Shown: positions 22,770-31,487 of the stretch, piece by piece
How positions within the stretch are numbered: position 1 is the stretch's first letter
How the letters are laid out: every line of letters begins with the position of its first letter
DNA from: Nitrososphaerota archaeon
GTDB taxonomy: Archaea > Thermoproteota > Nitrososphaeria > Nitrososphaerales > CADDZS01
NCBI GenBank assembly: GCA_027886795.1
Contig: JAPCJU010000001.1
Coordinates: 1 to 37,966, forward strand
Reading direction: 5' to 3'
DNA: 37,966 bases
Translations under genes and position numbers: made by a program
The notes under the pieces: model-generated
The model's input: the letters and a program-made list of their open reading frames with translations, nothing else
Database searches by the model: none
What the model was told of the DNA's origin: nothing

Positions 22770-25031
22770 ATGAAAAAACTGTTGGTTATCGCTGGTCCCG
22801 AAGACGATGCAATAGCACGTAAGATTCATCGAAACATTTCTCTTTCAACTCTTGGACTCACGATTGATCGAATTCAACTAGGGCATGATGAAAGTCTTTC
22901 CAGCACACTTTTGCTTGATAAAGATTCGTCGGTACTTCTTCCAATTATTTCGCTTGATACTCTTGCATATAGATGGGCCACTGTGGATTTGCTGACATTT
23001 GTCTCAAACATTGACTATGAGGTATTTCCGCTAATTTACACCGACAAAGATTGGGAGACACTTCAAGAGAAAATTCCTGAAGAATTCAGATTGGCAATAA
23101 ACTCCTGTCAATATATTTTGTTTCGTAATGATCGTTTTGAAGATTCGATAACCGAGCTTCTTCGGATTCTTTCTCCGCAGATGGATTCCGAAGCCGTTTA
23201 TTCGGAAGCTCAATCCAGCGATAACCCGTTTAGACGTGTCAGAATGGAGCATTATGAAAGTCTCCAGCTGCTAGCTCAGAACTTTGCAGAACCAGAAAGG
23301 GCCCGTTACGACAAGATAATGGAGGTTAAACCCACTATCCTTCAGGGAGGACGCGGTTGCGGCAAATCAATGATCCTCAAGTCTATGCAAGCAAGCGTCG
23401 CGGTATATCGTCGTGCTACCGCGAAATCTTTCAAAGATTTGAAGATCGGTTATTTCGGCATCTATTGTAGAATGACTCAGGGCTCTTTTTCAACTCAAGA
23501 GGGGAATATCGAAAAGCATATTGACCAAGATGCGGCGACTCGTTTATTTTCGACAGAATTGATCTTACAATTAGCTCAATCACTAATCGAAGAAGTTCGG
23601 GTATGCTCCACGCGAAACATTCTTGAGATAACCCGAACACAAGAGACTAAGATTGCAGTTTCAGTCGCGAATATTCTGTCACCAGGGGACAGCGCGGCCG
23701 ATTTTCAAACTCTAGAACAGTTAATTCAGACGTTCCTCAGAGCAATAAACGACTATCTCGGAAGCAAGATATTGGGCGATGCCCCAGTTTACGAAGGAAT
23801 ACATCTTTCCAAAGAACAATTAAGACAAATCTGTAAGGCGATCCTTGAAAATATTCCTGAGATTTCTGATTGTACTGTGTATTTTCTTTTGGACGAGTAC
23901 GAGAATTTACTACCGTTTCAAAAAATCGTTCTCAACACTCTAATCAAATGGTCCGCGAGCAGAATTTTCACCATAAAGATTGCAGCAAAGCACACGGGCT
24001 TCAGAGTAACTAAGACAACCGAAGGCCAAGAAGTGGAAGAGCCTGCGGATTACACCTTGATTGACCTTGATTATGATGTAGGAAGAAAAGATCAACGGGC
24101 AGCGTATATGCGCTTGCTCAAGCAAGTCTGCGAGAAAGTCCTGAAGCATGAAGGCATAAGCGTGCCCATCGACAAGCTCTTAGTAAGGGGATCAATAGCG
24201 CCTGGTATTGCAGTCAAGGAAATTGAACAGGAGGTATCTGTTATGGCTCAAGAAATTCAGGGGAAAAAATGGATCGATATCCCGGAAAAACAGCGCGATG
24301 AATATCTTACCAAATTCAGAATGGCCGCAGCGTATCGAATTCTGGGTCGGCGACAAAGACAATTTTCGGGGTTTTATGAATTTGCACTTCTATCTTCAGG
24401 AATAATAAGAACTTTCTTAGAATTATGCGGAATGTCCTATTATTTTGCGAGAGCCCGTCGTGAGAGCACTCAAGATGCAAAGGATTCACCTATCTCCCAA
24501 GTTCATCAGTCTCAAGCGGTATTTGCGCTGTCATCCTATTACTTAGCAACACTCCGAAAAAATATTTCTGATTATGGATTTGACATCCAGCAACTCGTTA
24601 TCGATTTTGGTGATATATTCCGCCACAGGCTGTTGTATCACCCCAGTCAGCCGGAAGCATCGCGGATATCAATAACCGATCCCCAAAATTTTACTTTGGC
24701 TAACATGAAAATAGCTGATAATGTAATCAATTGTGCGCTTATGCACAGCGTAATGTTTTCTCCAAGCAGGGGGCTACCGGGAAATCGTCCTTCAAACTCC
24801 AAAGATATACAGCCTACTGATTTTATCCTGAATAGAATATTTGCTCCCGTTCTCAGATATTCTCCTAGGGCTCGATGGAGGATTAACGTGAAAGTTTCTG
24901 ATATTGAGGGGCTTCTTGATAAGAAACAAAGGGGGAAAATCAAATCTGATCTTATACAAAATCTTTCAGGAGAACGTTATAGGGAGAGATTTCAGAGATC
25001 CTTTGATGACTTGCAGACAAAGCTCCAATAG
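22770..25031 (+). CDS. TIR-like domain fused to ORC/CDC6-like STAND ATPase
   Basis: A 753-residue protein. Residues 1-140 resemble a TIR/SEFIR-like flavodoxin fold (KKLLVIAGPEDDAIARKI, then VLLPIISLDTLAYRWA, then YEVFPLIYTDKDW); the usual catalytic Glu is not seen, with Asp following Trp69 (RWATVD). Residues 193-200 are a P-loop (GGRGCGKS) and 371-378 Walker B with Glu (YFLLDEYE), followed by a long helical region; the ATPase part looks like the ORC/CDC6-like family found in bacterial and archaeal defence genes. The next gene follows after 17 bases in the same direction. I infer a two-gene immune-type system in which the ATPase is sensor or switch; its exact family and effector activity are not proven. 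Confidence 0.68.
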   Translation: MKKLLVIAGPEDDAIARKIHRNISLSTLGLTIDRIQLGHDESLSSTLLLDKDSSVLLPIISLDTLAYRWATVDLLTFVSNIDYEVFPLIYTDKDWETLQEKIPEEFRLAINSCQYILFRNDRFEDSITELLRILSPQMDSEAVYSEAQSSDNPFRRVRMEHYESLQLLAQNFAEPERARYDKIMEVKPTILQGGRGCGKSMILKSMQASVAVYRRATAKSFKDLKIGYFGIYCRMTQGSFSTQEGNIEKHIDQDAATRLFSTELILQLAQSLIEEVRVCSTRNILEITRTQETKIAVSVANILSPGDSAADFQTLEQLIQTFLRAINDYLGSKILGDAPVYEGIHLSKEQLRQICKAILENIPEISDCTVYFLLDEYENLLPFQKIVLNTLIKWSASRIFTIKIAAKHTGFRVTKTTEGQEVEEPADYTLIDLDYDVGRKDQRAAYMRLLKQVCEKVLKHEGISVPIDKLLVRGSIAPGIAVKEIEQEVSVMAQEIQGKKWIDIPEKQRDEYLTKFRMAAAYRILGRRQRQFSGFYEFALLSSGIIRTFLELCGMSYYFARARRESTQDAKDSPISQVHQSQAVFALSSYYLATLRKNISDYGFDIQQLVIDFGDIFRHRLLYHPSQPEASRISITDPQNFTLANMKIADNVINCALMHSVMFSPSRGLPGNRPSNSKDIQPTDFILNRIFAPVLRYSPRARWRINVKVSDIEGLLDKKQRGKIKSDLIQNLSGERYRERFQRSFDDLQTKLQ

Positions 25032-25048
25032 ACATTTCTGGTGATAGG

Positions 25049-26023
25049 TTGGTTCTAACGGAACTTAGATCGGTCGAGCCATTCAGAAAGGGGCAGCCTG
25101 ATAATGTATTCGTGTGTTGTGCTAATTCTGAAGAGAGGTGCCTCGGGGCTGTAAACCGCTTTTCCAACTATAATTTTTCGAATGCATTTGTCTTTTATTA
25201 TGATGAAATAGAATTAGAAGCAATTTCTAACCTCAAACTTCTAGAATCTAGGTTGTCCTTGTTAGGGCCAACTAGAACGATACGTACAGCGGAAGATGAT
25301 CCAAGAGATGGTATTGCAGAGCTCTACATGGCTTTGAAAAGTCTCTTGCCAGATCCTACGGGTAATATCATCACGATCGATGTTTCGGCTTTTTCTAAAA
25401 GACATATTCTTTTGTTGTTGAAGAATTTGGATAAACTAGGTTTTTGGGGGAGTCTCAGAATAGTTTACTCTGAGCCTGAGCGATACAGTTCCAATCTGTA
25501 TTTGCCAATGTCAGTAGGGATTAAGAGGATCGACGTTGTGCCAGGATTTGTCAATCTTCAATCACTGGGGAAACCTCTCTTGCTCATAATTATGCTAGGC
25601 TATGAAGGAGATAGAGCAACTGCGCTTGTGCATAATATTGATCCCAATGAAACCCTTTTGGCGATACCCAGGCCTGCCTATAGGAAAGAATGGGAGGGAC
25701 GAACAGAAGAAATGAACAAGAATTTGATTAAACTCATTGGCCGGGAAAACGTAATTGGACTTCATTCTTTGGACTCCGATGAAGTCGCAATATCTCTCCG
25801 AGAACTACTCGTTTCAGGCAAGATAAATATGCTGTCAGAGAAAAATTGTTGTATTGTTCCGTTAGGCACGAAACCTCAAACTGTTGGTCTGTATTATTTT
25901 TGGAGAGAGCATCAAGGACAGTTCGAGATTCAGTATGCCTCCCCCTTTCATGTGAATGAAGAATTCTTTTCAAGCGGCGTCGGGAAAACATGGCTGCTTC
26001 ATCAGCCTTCAAATCCTGAATGA
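25049..26023 (+). CDS. partner protein of the TIR-like ATPase, Rossmann-like, unknown
   Basis: A 324-residue soluble protein. Alternating strands and helices appear throughout: DNVFVCCANSEERCLGAV, FSNAFVFYYDEIEL, TGNIITIDVSAFSKRHILLL, WGSLRIVYSEPERY, LLLIIMLGYEGDRATALVHN. This suggests a two-domain Rossmann-like fold such as seen in sensor or nucleotide-binding partners of defence ATPases; I do not recognise a named family. The start TTG 25049 has GGTGAT at 25040-25045 as a Shine-Dalgarno sequence. The gene is 17 bases after the ATPase gene, so the two are almost certainly co-transcribed and work together. It could be effector or sensor. Confidence 0.6.
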   Translation: MVLTELRSVEPFRKGQPDNVFVCCANSEERCLGAVNRFSNYNFSNAFVFYYDEIELEAISNLKLLESRLSLLGPTRTIRTAEDDPRDGIAELYMALKSLLPDPTGNIITIDVSAFSKRHILLLLKNLDKLGFWGSLRIVYSEPERYSSNLYLPMSVGIKRIDVVPGFVNLQSLGKPLLLIIMLGYEGDRATALVHNIDPNETLLAIPRPAYRKEWEGRTEEMNKNLIKLIGRENVIGLHSLDSDEVAISLRELLVSGKINMLSEKNCCIVPLGTKPQTVGLYYFWREHQGQFEIQYASPFHVNEEFFSSGVGKTWLLHQPSNPE

Positions 26024-26177
26024 GCTTACAGAGCTAATGAAAAATTCAAAACAATGCTCCTGTCCTCCCTGGTCGTCATCTGACATTATTGTATTGATTG
26101 TGGATCGACAAGAGAATTGTAAGTGGCTCATGTCTTCTTTCGTGCTACGCAGAGTATCTTCGTGTTATAGAGTTTGG

Positions 26178-26257
26178 ATACTATAATTAGGTATTTAAAT
26201 TACGCACGTTATTATACTATAATAAGTCTTATAAAGATAACAAGTTGTTATAGTATA
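26178..26257. promoter_or_regulatory. repeated operator and TATA box of the AbiE-like operon
   Basis: ATACTATAAT occurs at 26178-26187 and at 26214-26223, and TATACTATAA (26213-26222) is exactly complementary to TTATAGTATA at 26248-26257. The latter two flank a canonical TATA box TTATAAAG at about 26229-26236, which would start transcription near 26258-26262, just before the TTG at 26268. The layout fits negative autoregulation by the antitoxin encoded downstream, as described for AbiEi proteins. Confidence 0.6.
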
Positions 26258-26267
26258 TTTATCGACC

Positions 26268-26960
26268 TTGTCATTATCGTATGGTAACACAGAGATTGAA
26301 ACTCCGCTTCATCCTTGGTTACCACGTGGGATTAAGACAGACAGAATCCTTCGAATCTTGCTAAACAACCCAGACGGAGCGCTTACTAGATACAGAATAT
26401 CGATATTAGCCGAAGTTCAACATATTCAAGTGAGCTTACTCCTCAAACAGTTCGAATCAAAGGGCCTGGTCAAAGGCACAAGAGTAATTGATTACCGAGG
26501 ACTAATGACCGAGTGGGCAAAACGCAAAGTCAAATTTCAATCTCAACGCTACATGCACAAAGGAATTCTGGATTTTCTAAGAAGAACTAATCTGAGGTAT
26601 GCATTAACCACGTATCAAGCTGAGACACTGGTAAATCATTATCTCTTTCCAACGAAGATAGAGATGTATATTGACCGCCTCGATTTCGAAAAGTGGCATG
26701 ACGCACTGGTCGCATCACAAGCGATGGTAGGCGGTGGAAATGTCGTACTCAGACTGTATGATGGGGGAGTCTTTTACAAATCCTTTGACGTGAACGGCTA
26801 TCATGTCGTTTCAATTCCACAGATAATTGTGGATCTTATCAGAGAGGGCGGCGTAGCCTACCAAGCAGCTGATATGTTATTGGGAAAGCAACAGACCGCC
26901 CAAGCATCCAAAAACATAGGAGGAAAACGTCCGCATGTCTCAGATGTACAGCGATCATGA
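26268..26960 (+). CDS. AbiEi-like antitoxin / winged-helix regulator
   Basis: A 230-residue protein with an N-terminal winged helix (TDRILRILLNNPDGALTRYR, then SILAEVQHIQVSLLLKQFES, then KGLVKGTRVIDYRGL). Its C-terminal domain follows the AbiEi/COG5340-type pattern, with KIEMYIDRLDFEKWHDALVA and the ending YHVVSIPQIIVDLIREGG followed by AADMLL. In type IV AbiE systems this protein represses its own promoter and counteracts the nucleotidyltransferase toxin without direct binding. The start TTG 26268 is set by the TATA box. The downstream nucleotidyltransferase gene overlaps its end by 26 bases. A repeated operator lies directly upstream. Confidence 0.78.
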   Translation: MSLSYGNTEIETPLHPWLPRGIKTDRILRILLNNPDGALTRYRISILAEVQHIQVSLLLKQFESKGLVKGTRVIDYRGLMTEWAKRKVKFQSQRYMHKGILDFLRRTNLRYALTTYQAETLVNHYLFPTKIEMYIDRLDFEKWHDALVASQAMVGGGNVVLRLYDGGVFYKSFDVNGYHVVSIPQIIVDLIREGGVAYQAADMLLGKQQTAQASKNIGGKRPHVSDVQRS

Positions 26961-27732
26961 GACTGCATACTCCAGACGATATCTTAGCACTCTTCTTAGA
27001 GCGGTATCTCAACCCCCTTGTCTTATGGGAGGCTGGGCCGTCCAACTTCAATTGAATGATCAATTCAACAGTTCGAAGGGACGGGAATATCTGGGCTCAA
27101 GAGACATAGATCTTGGGTTTCATCTCGACCCAAACTGGACCGCAAAAGAGTTCCAAACTTCCGATTTCTACAGAACAATCAAAGCAATCAAGAAACTGGG
27201 ATTTGAAGAGCAATCCTTCAGATTCGTAAAGCACTATCACTGGGATTCGAATCAGGAGCTTAGCATTGAAGAGGCAAGAGAACTTGATTCATACCAAATG
27301 TTTGATCTCTTTGTTGACCTCGCTGTAGACACTGCCGATCCAAGAAGAATCGATTTAGTTGGGTCAAGTGTCATTGACGAGCCCTTGCTCAAGACGGTCT
27401 TCCTTGGAAAAGAGCGAATATCAGCGAAGTTCTATGGGACTGATATAATCATGCCAACTCCCAGATTGTTGATCGAAATGAAATTGAAGTCATTTCCGGA
27501 TCGAACTCAAGATGATAAGAAAACAAAAGATCTCGCTGATATTTGCGCGCTGATGTTGTATACGCAGCCAGAACCCTTGACATTAACAGCTAATCAAGAC
27601 ACTAGATTGCTAAAGGAGAATTTCGAAAGAGGAATGGAAACTCTTGCTGAGGAGGAATGGGACAGAGTCGGAATGATGCTAGATGAGAGTAGAGCGGATC
27701 TAATTAGACTTCTCAGATTAAACATAGTTTGA
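26935..27732 (+). CDS. AbiEii-like nucleotidyltransferase (toxin of a type IV TA pair)
   Basis: A 265-residue DNA polymerase beta-type nucleotidyltransferase. The family signature GGW is at residues 32-34 (LMGGWAVQLQL) and the metal-binding Asp pair at 57 and 59 (SRDIDLGF), with further acids in MFDLFVDLAVD. The later segment TPRLLIEMKLKSFPDRTQDD followed by KTKDLADICALM is characteristic of AbiEii/AbiGii-like NTases, where it carries the conserved K..D..D positions. These toxins add nucleotides to tRNA ends. The ATG is inside the antitoxin gene and has AGGAGG at 26918-26923. The two genes form a toxin-antitoxin unit. Confidence 0.82.
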   Translation: MSQMYSDHETAYSRRYLSTLLRAVSQPPCLMGGWAVQLQLNDQFNSSKGREYLGSRDIDLGFHLDPNWTAKEFQTSDFYRTIKAIKKLGFEEQSFRFVKHYHWDSNQELSIEEARELDSYQMFDLFVDLAVDTADPRRIDLVGSSVIDEPLLKTVFLGKERISAKFYGTDIIMPTPRLLIEMKLKSFPDRTQDDKKTKDLADICALMLYTQPEPLTLTANQDTRLLKENFERGMETLAEEEWDRVGMMLDESRADLIRLLRLNIV

Positions 27733-27992
27733 AACACATTTTTAGATGCATTCAGCTAGTTACTGGGGGCACATAAGACAAAGTCATTGAATCGAAAGAT
27801 GGCAAGAATCAGATTTTATCCAATCTGTACAAAATCGAAGCATTGAGGGGCTACTTTTCATTTTCACACTCCGAAAAAAGACTTAGTTTGCAGCCTGGCG
27901 ACGGTCGCGATTCTTGAGACAACGGAGACAGTCACGATTATCGCAACTCTCGGAGAAGGGCATCACTAGTGTTTCGAGATTCGTAATATTAA

Positions 27993-28481
27993 CTAAGTCA
28001 ATGGCTGTCTCCTGGCGGCGGTCTTCCCGCGAGGGATTATTGACCTAATGAGACACTGAGTCATTTCCTTTCCAATGACACAACTTGCATCATCCTGACC
28101 CTCATTCATTCTGTGAGCGACTGTAATTGCATCCGTATTGGAAAATTTGGCAACGCCAGACGTGGGATGAGTATGCATTGAGATTTGTCTATGTTTTATT
28201 GGACACACTCTCCCTAGAGGAAGAGTTGTTTCAGTCGCCGACCCAACCTTGCCTAAAATCAATTTGTTCACAGAGCCTGTTCCCGGATCTACACAAGCGT
28301 AGGCACTGATTTCCCTACCTATATTCTCGCTCGCATCATAAAGCTCCTCAAATGATTCCATGAACCCCTTCGCGCAAGGCCCGGTAATCTCCAAGCCTTT
28401 CACAGTGAATTCTACGCGGCAACTATTTTTTTCGTAACCATTCAACATGACCATTGCATAGAGAATATCTCTAATAAGCAT
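27993..28481 (-). CDS. JAB/MPN (JAMM)-like metalloprotease
   Basis: The motif HTHPTSGVAKFSNTD gives His103, His105, Ser114 and Asp117, close to the JAMM consensus HxHx7SxxD with one extra residue in the loop, and Glu57 (GREISAY) could be the upstream catalytic Glu. JAMM proteins cut isopeptide or small-protein conjugates (ubiquitin-like modifiers) or act on other peptides; archaeal examples act on SAMP-type modifiers. The frame is 162 residues with no signal peptide. The C-terminus (PRGKTAARRQPLT) is basic. Location next to defence genes suggests an accessory role; there is no E1-like or ubiquitin-like gene in the window. Confidence 0.6.
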   Translation of the reverse strand: MLIRDILYAMVMLNGYEKNSCRVEFTVKGLEITGPCAKGFMESFEELYDASENIGREISAYACVDPGTGSVNKLILGKVGSATETTLPLGRVCPIKHRQISMHTHPTSGVAKFSNTDAITVAHRMNEGQDDASCVIGKEMTQCLIRSIIPRGKTAARRQPLT

Positions 28482-28691
28482 TCGATTTTCTAAAAGCGTG
28501 ATTCTTTCAACGAATTCAAAACTGAGGCGAGCCCATCTACTTCGCGTGCTGCACTATTCGTATGATGAGCGTATGAGCTACTAAAGAGAAATCTCTCCAG
28601 AGCGAAGGCACTATCCAAATCGTCCCGGACACATGTTCTCCTTTTCACCTTTTTACATTACGACGAGAGGCTACACTACTTACATGAATAA

Positions 28692-29333
28692 GCCTGCGAA
28701 GGTGTAAATGACGGTATCCTGATTATCATAGGTGGCATAATCGCAATTTCTCTGTCGGTTGCGATTAGATTCCGTTTTTGGTATCTCGGTTGGATAGTTT
28801 GCTAGCAGGGCAAAACTACTATGATGCCACCATCATTGGAAAATTCAATCTCGGTGTTTTTGAGTGCGATCTGAAACAATTCTTCTGATCGTGCATTTCT
28901 GAGACTCGGTATTGGAATAATAAAATTCGAGCTTCCTCGATTATTCGACCTCAATGCTGGTTATGGAAACTCAGTTAGTCCTCTAGTTTTTGTCGAGCTT
29001 CTCCTTCTCCCGATTTATCTCCCCGTGTTTATGACGGGTTTGATTTTGGAGCAGGTTGCGGAACTCGCGTTTAGGAACCCAGATGAAGGCGGTCAGGGTT
29101 TGTCGGATATTCTATCGGCAGTAATCTAGACAGCAGGGTTGCCTAATTTATTCAAGAAGCAGAAATAGATTATACTGAGCTCGGACAAGCGGATTCTCAG
29201 CTCGCTTGTCAAGGAAAAGCTTTCTGTAGTACCAGTTGAAATCTTGAAGGAAGATTTCGAGTACGCCTTTGGGAAACCGATGAGCGAAGCGCTCTCAAAG
29301 TTTTCAAAGTATGTCGAAGCAATTCACTGTTAG
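28692..29333 (+). pseudogene. membrane-protein gene with four in-frame stops
   Basis: One plus-strand reading frame stays protein-like over about 640 bases although it is interrupted by TAG at 28803, TGA at 28872, TAG at 29127 and a further TAG near 29163. Segments include a hydrophobic helix (GILIIIGGIIAISLSVAIRF), FLRLGIGIIKFELPRLFDLN, a second hydrophobic helix (LVFVELLLLPIYLPVFMTGL) and a soluble tail (LVKEKLSVVPVEILKEDFEY). Decay by point mutation is the simplest reading; no frameshift is needed. No family is recognised. The remaining parts of 28482-29522 hold nothing recognisable. Confidence 0.4.
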
Positions 29334-29522
29334 GCGCTTTACTATTTGCAGTTTGTGAGGTGCTAGCCATGAGCTTCGTAAGGACAGTTACAAAAGGCTA
29401 AAACTGTATCACTGCCATCAGATTCTTCATACAAGAATCAATCTGTGTGTGCGTGCTATTAATCTGAATTTGGTCTCCATAAGACCAAAAACATTGGCGG
29501 AAGCAGAAAAACCCTACTCGAA

Positions 29523-30077
29523 TTGAACTCGAAAACCAAAGGCCTACTGATACTCAGTTTGGCGATTATTGTTATTGCCAGTGCTACAGTATTCGCGATT
29601 AACGCGGAAAATCCTTGTACGTTTAGTGTTTGTAGCGCTGCCGTTAAGAACGTTACAATCTCATCAGCTTTCCTCTATGGAGGTTTCGCGGGATTCTCCT
29701 CTAATCCAATGAAATTAGCAAGTCTCTGGATATCTTTGGATGATCCCGGTGCAGCAACGTACATTACTTCGATAACCTTGTCAGGGTGGACTAAAGCGGA
29801 AGGAGCAAATGGCAATACCAGCCAGGTTATGATTACAACTTCGACTTCAAATACGAGCATCGTAATCACGAACTGGCAGACCAATTCAAAGTCGACGAAT
29901 ACAATTGATTTCTCAGTTCAATCTCCTGCAAATGCTATTGCCACTTCCACCGTGAGTCATTTCATTTATTTTCCCAGAATGGATCCTCCGTTGAATATTA
30001 CGACAGGTCAGATGTGGAGTTTTGTTATTGACTTAGCTAACGGCCAATCAGAATCGGGCTGGGTCTTTGTTCAGTAA
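29523..30077 (+). CDS. exported protein of unknown function
   Basis: The 184-residue product starts at TTG 29523 with a signal or anchor segment (KTKGLLILSLAIIVIASATV) and continues as a Thr/Ser/Asn-rich, beta-strand-like domain with many N-x-S/T sites. It contains CTFSVC, a CxxxxC pair that may form a disulfide outside the cell. The rest resembles an archaeal surface or pilin-like protein, but no pilin cleavage motif is seen. The next exported-protein gene follows 59 bases downstream in the same direction, so the two may be co-expressed. Truncated frames with similar style occur at 1769 and 31488. Confidence 0.6.
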   Translation: MNSKTKGLLILSLAIIVIASATVFAINAENPCTFSVCSAAVKNVTISSAFLYGGFAGFSSNPMKLASLWISLDDPGAATYITSITLSGWTKAEGANGNTSQVMITTSTSNTSIVITNWQTNSKSTNTIDFSVQSPANAIATSTVSHFIYFPRMDPPLNITTGQMWSFVIDLANGQSESGWVFVQ

Positions 30078-30136
30078 GCTAAACAATATCGAAAACGACA
30101 AAGACTTATTACCAACTGTATTGACCCTAACGCGCC

Positions 30137-31063
30137 ATGGGTCGAGTTCGGGTTATTATTTTACCTCTTATGCTCATTCTACTTATGTCGTCTGCGTTTG
30201 CAGCGACCAGTTTCGCGGTTACACAAAATTGGAATGTCTATAATGGGAATGGCGCAGTGCAATATGGTGAATGGGCTAGATTTTCTGAGGATTCCAAAGG
30301 AGTCACCACTTCTGATAATGGCTATGACGCTCAATTCAATATGATTGTCAACGGGCAGTCAATTGGTTCAGCTGGAGTGTGGTGGTTCCAGATAGAGCTG
30401 AGATTCAAGACTATAAGTCGTATATGCTCGCCCAATGTAATGTGCTGGGTTGATGGTGTTTTGGAACAGTGGTCAGGAAATCAGTTTCACCTGAACAGTG
30501 TGGTGCGTAATCAATGGCTCAGCCAGTACATTAACACCGACCATACAGAAGGAGCGAATCAGCTCTCGGTCTTTGTTTTCATACAGGTGACCCTCGTAAG
30601 TGCTACCAATCTTCAAGTGCAGGTGGTGATAAAGAACCAAGATACCGGTGATACGTATCTATCCAAAAGCTGGAATCTGGCAGCATCTGGTGAGCCAATA
30701 TCTTCGATTCAACAAGCAGAGGGAATTGCTGTTTGCAATCCGTATCTTGGAGGTTCTGCATGCAATGTTAATTTTAATGGAGCAACAGGTGCTACTGAAT
30801 TCGGAGATCATTACACTCCGTATCTCGATATCTGGACAACGACAAACATCGCCATGAAATGTGGCTCTGCTGGTAGCATTTCCGCAGAGACTTCTAATCT
30901 TGTCGAGACGCCAGCACAACCTACTAATTGTATCACAGAGCCCTATTCAGGTGGGTATCTAGCGAACGCCCAATTTACGCAGACCATCGGCACTGGGTGC
31001 CCTTGTGAAAATCCAACACCACCGAGTGGACCTGAAAGCAACAGCACAGACGTGCCTACATAG
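30137..31063 (+). CDS. large secreted protein of unknown function
   Basis: A 308-residue protein with a clear signal peptide (VRVIILPLMLILLMSSAFAA, residues 4-23, with a probable cut after SAFA or nearby). The mature part is Trp-, Gln- and Asn-rich (for example WFQIELRFKTISR and YINTDHTEGANQLSVFVFIQ) with seven or more cysteines, suggesting a disulfide-stabilised beta-sandwich, possibly carbohydrate-binding or lectin-like. The C-terminus is Pro/Ser/Thr-rich (PPSGPESNSTDVPT) without a membrane anchor. It follows the exported protein at 29523. No known catalytic motif is recognised. Confidence 0.65.
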   Translation: MGRVRVIILPLMLILLMSSAFAATSFAVTQNWNVYNGNGAVQYGEWARFSEDSKGVTTSDNGYDAQFNMIVNGQSIGSAGVWWFQIELRFKTISRICSPNVMCWVDGVLEQWSGNQFHLNSVVRNQWLSQYINTDHTEGANQLSVFVFIQVTLVSATNLQVQVVIKNQDTGDTYLSKSWNLAASGEPISSIQQAEGIAVCNPYLGGSACNVNFNGATGATEFGDHYTPYLDIWTTTNIAMKCGSAGSISAETSNLVETPAQPTNCITEPYSGGYLANAQFTQTIGTGCPCENPTPPSGPESNSTDVPT

Positions 31064-31487
31064 CAACATTTGGCTTGCTATGTGGGTAATAGACTTCTTA
31101 GCTAGTAAGAACTAGAATTGAAAATATCGTTTCAAAAATTACCGAAAAGGGAAATAGGGCACTGAAGGAACAACAAAACAATGTGAAGTAGAGCTACCAT
31201 CGATTCTTCGATGACTCGCACCAATTAGCATTATCTCATTAGAAAATAGTCTCCTCAACTTGAAAGAGTTGGTACAACGACACGAATACATGGATGTCGT
31301 AGAGTCCGCATAGTTAGCTAACCGAATCCTCTCCAAAGTTAGAAAGCTCGAAAGTGGCAGATCAGCGGTGATTCTTTTTCTGGTGGTACTGAGTTACACG
31401 TCAATAGTTCAAGCGTTGGGCAGAGCTAGTACTCCGCCGACGACTCCGAATATCGCACCAATGTAAAAGCCCCCGTCCTGACTAGAC
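31064..31487. other. intergenic stretch without a recognisable gene
   Basis: I see no protein-like frame or structured element here. Short frames on either strand are of random composition. Confidence 0.25.

Noticed and set aside
31139..31336. 65-codon minus-strand frame
   Set aside because: Random Ser/Arg-rich composition and no start signals.
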